From an uncultured Actinomycetes bacterium (lineage in GTDB: Bacteria; Actinomycetota; Actinomycetes; Nanopelagicales; Nanopelagicaceae): a stretch of 7,174 nt of DNA. The DNA lies in the NCBI GenBank assembly GCA_903827345.1, contig CAIKID010000284.1, positions 1-7,174 of the forward strand. Reading direction: 5' to 3'. The notes beneath the pieces are model-generated. The model had not been told where the DNA came from, made no database searches, and saw nothing but the letters and a program-made list of their open reading frames with translations. The position numbers and the translations under genes are program-made. The stretch's first letter is position 1. Every line of letters starts with the position of its first letter. Shown piece by piece: positions 6,749 through 7,174 of this stretch.

Positions 6749-7107
6749 CAAAGAACTCCTGCGCGATATTCAATTTCGGGTTGCAGCCCATCTCTAAAGT
6801 GCACCGCCGCACAATCAATGCGGTAATCAGCTCCCCATTGGTCGTGCACCGCAATCCACGCCAGCGCCAGCCTTTGGAGACGATGCGCTTTCTCTGGCCC
6901 AATAGCTTCTAATGGATGCCCAAACTTGGCGCTTGTGCGACTCTTCACTTCAACAAACAACAACCTGCCATCCAGCCGCGCGACTAGATCTATCTCGCCC
7001 TCCTTTATGCGCCAATTCGTAGCGATGATCACCGCGCCTTGCTCCCGTAAATAAGTCGCAACCAGCGTCTCTCCTGCAGCACCAATCAATTTTTCCCGAC
7101 GTGACAT
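6748..7107 (-). CDS. yraN: YraN/UPF0102-family endonuclease-like protein
   Basis: This small cytoplasmic protein belongs to the UPF0102 (YraN) family, which has a PD-(D/E)XK nuclease-like fold; its cellular role is not established. At 119 aa it is of normal length. Visible family motifs are AGETLVATYL (11-20, with Glu13), NWR...EGEIDLVA (31-43, with Asp40), and FVEVKSR (51-57, with Glu53 and Lys55), so the presumed metal-binding and catalytic residues are all present. The start ATG at 7107 has no usable Shine-Dalgarno (GAGGG is 15 bases away). It has a TACTTT at leaderless distance. The stop forms TGATG with comM. The position directly before comM and dprA, typical of Actinobacteria, hints at a link to DNA processing, but that is inference. 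Confidence 0.9.
   Translation of the reverse strand: MSRREKLIGAAGETLVATYLREQGAVIIATNWRIKEGEIDLVARLDGRLLFVEVKSRTSAKFGHPLEAIGPEKAHRLQRLALAWIAVHDQWGADYRIDCAAVHFRDGLQPEIEYRAGVL
6756..6760 (-). promoter_or_regulatory. Ribosome binding site of comM
   Basis: AGGAG on the minus strand lies inside the last codons of yraN, seven bases before the comM ATG at 6748. It decides against the in-frame TTG at 6751, which would be only four bases away. Confidence 0.65.
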
Positions 7108-7109
7108 AT

Positions 7110-7174
7110 CTAGAAAGTAGTGCCCTCAAAGAATAAAGAGTTCTGCCTGCAGTATCGCTGTTGAAAACTTCTCC
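7110..7174 (-). CDS. 3' end of an upstream gene, possibly RNase HII (partial)
   Basis: One minus-strand frame is open from the window edge to a TAG at 7112-7110, only two bases before the yraN ATG. The 20 visible residues begin RSFQQRYCRQ and end EGTTF. RNase HII proteins often end shortly after a His-Arg-Arg-Ser-Phe motif, and rnhB often lies just upstream of yraN in Actinobacteria. Both facts make an rnhB tail plausible. The piece is too short to be sure. Another frame is also open over this stretch, so this is a tentative call, with no gene symbol given. Confidence 0.33.
   Translation of the reverse strand, partial: RSFQQRYCRQNSLFFEGTTF
7114..7119 (-). promoter_or_regulatory. Possible leaderless -10 element of yraN
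   Basis: TACTTT on the minus strand ends six bases before the yraN ATG, the same geometry as at xylB. No convincing -35 is present at 16-19 bases further upstream, and the element would lie inside the end of the preceding gene. It could therefore be an internal promoter for yraN-comM-dprA-era, or chance. Confidence 0.3.

Noticed and set aside
1..7174. Search for tRNA, rRNA, CRISPR repeats, insertion-sequence ends or transposase fragments.
   Set aside because: Nearly all bases lie in intact genes of ordinary chromosomal families and no direct repeat arrays or RNA-gene signatures were seen.

Overview
The window looks like a gene-dense piece of chromosome from an actinobacterium of moderate GC (roughly half G+C by eye). 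The phosphofructokinase has the actinobacterial 'GGEDTLG...PKTIDND' form. The block yraN-comM-dprA is typical of Actinobacteria. Two genes appear to have leaderless starts (TAnnnT six bases before ATG). Intergenic DNA is minimal: ATGA, GTGA and TGATG start/stop overlaps plus an 11-bp tail-to-tail gene overlap. This is compatible with a streamlined, perhaps freshwater, lineage, but the exact taxon cannot be fixed from the sequence alone.

Layout: (1) 55-1080, minus strand, pfkA, a phosphofructokinase carrying the residue pair diagnostic of pyrophosphate-dependent enzymes. (2) 1081-1172, a 92-bp divergent control region holding two separate inverted repeats and a probable leaderless promoter for the plus-strand unit. 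(3) 1173-3436, plus strand, xylB (xylulokinase) and an EamA/DMT-family membrane transporter gene, joined by a GTGA overlap. (4) 3426-7174, minus strand, an operon read right to left: a gene tail that may be rnhB, then yraN, comM, dprA and era. Its last gene runs 11 bp into the convergent transporter gene.

How they fit together: xylulokinase makes xylulose 5-phosphate for the pentose phosphate pathway, which feeds fructose 6-phosphate to the divergently transcribed phosphofructokinase. The shared spacer contains a LacI-type palindrome, so the two units may be co-regulated. The minus-strand operon combines genes for processing imported single-stranded DNA (ComM, DprA), a nuclease-like protein of unknown role (YraN) and the ribosome-assembly GTPase Era. 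No RNA gene, mobile element, CRISPR array or clear intrinsic terminator was seen. I did not find a wholly new system. The most notable points are the divergent control region, the PPi-type phosphofructokinase, the short DprA and the placement of era at the end of a competence operon.
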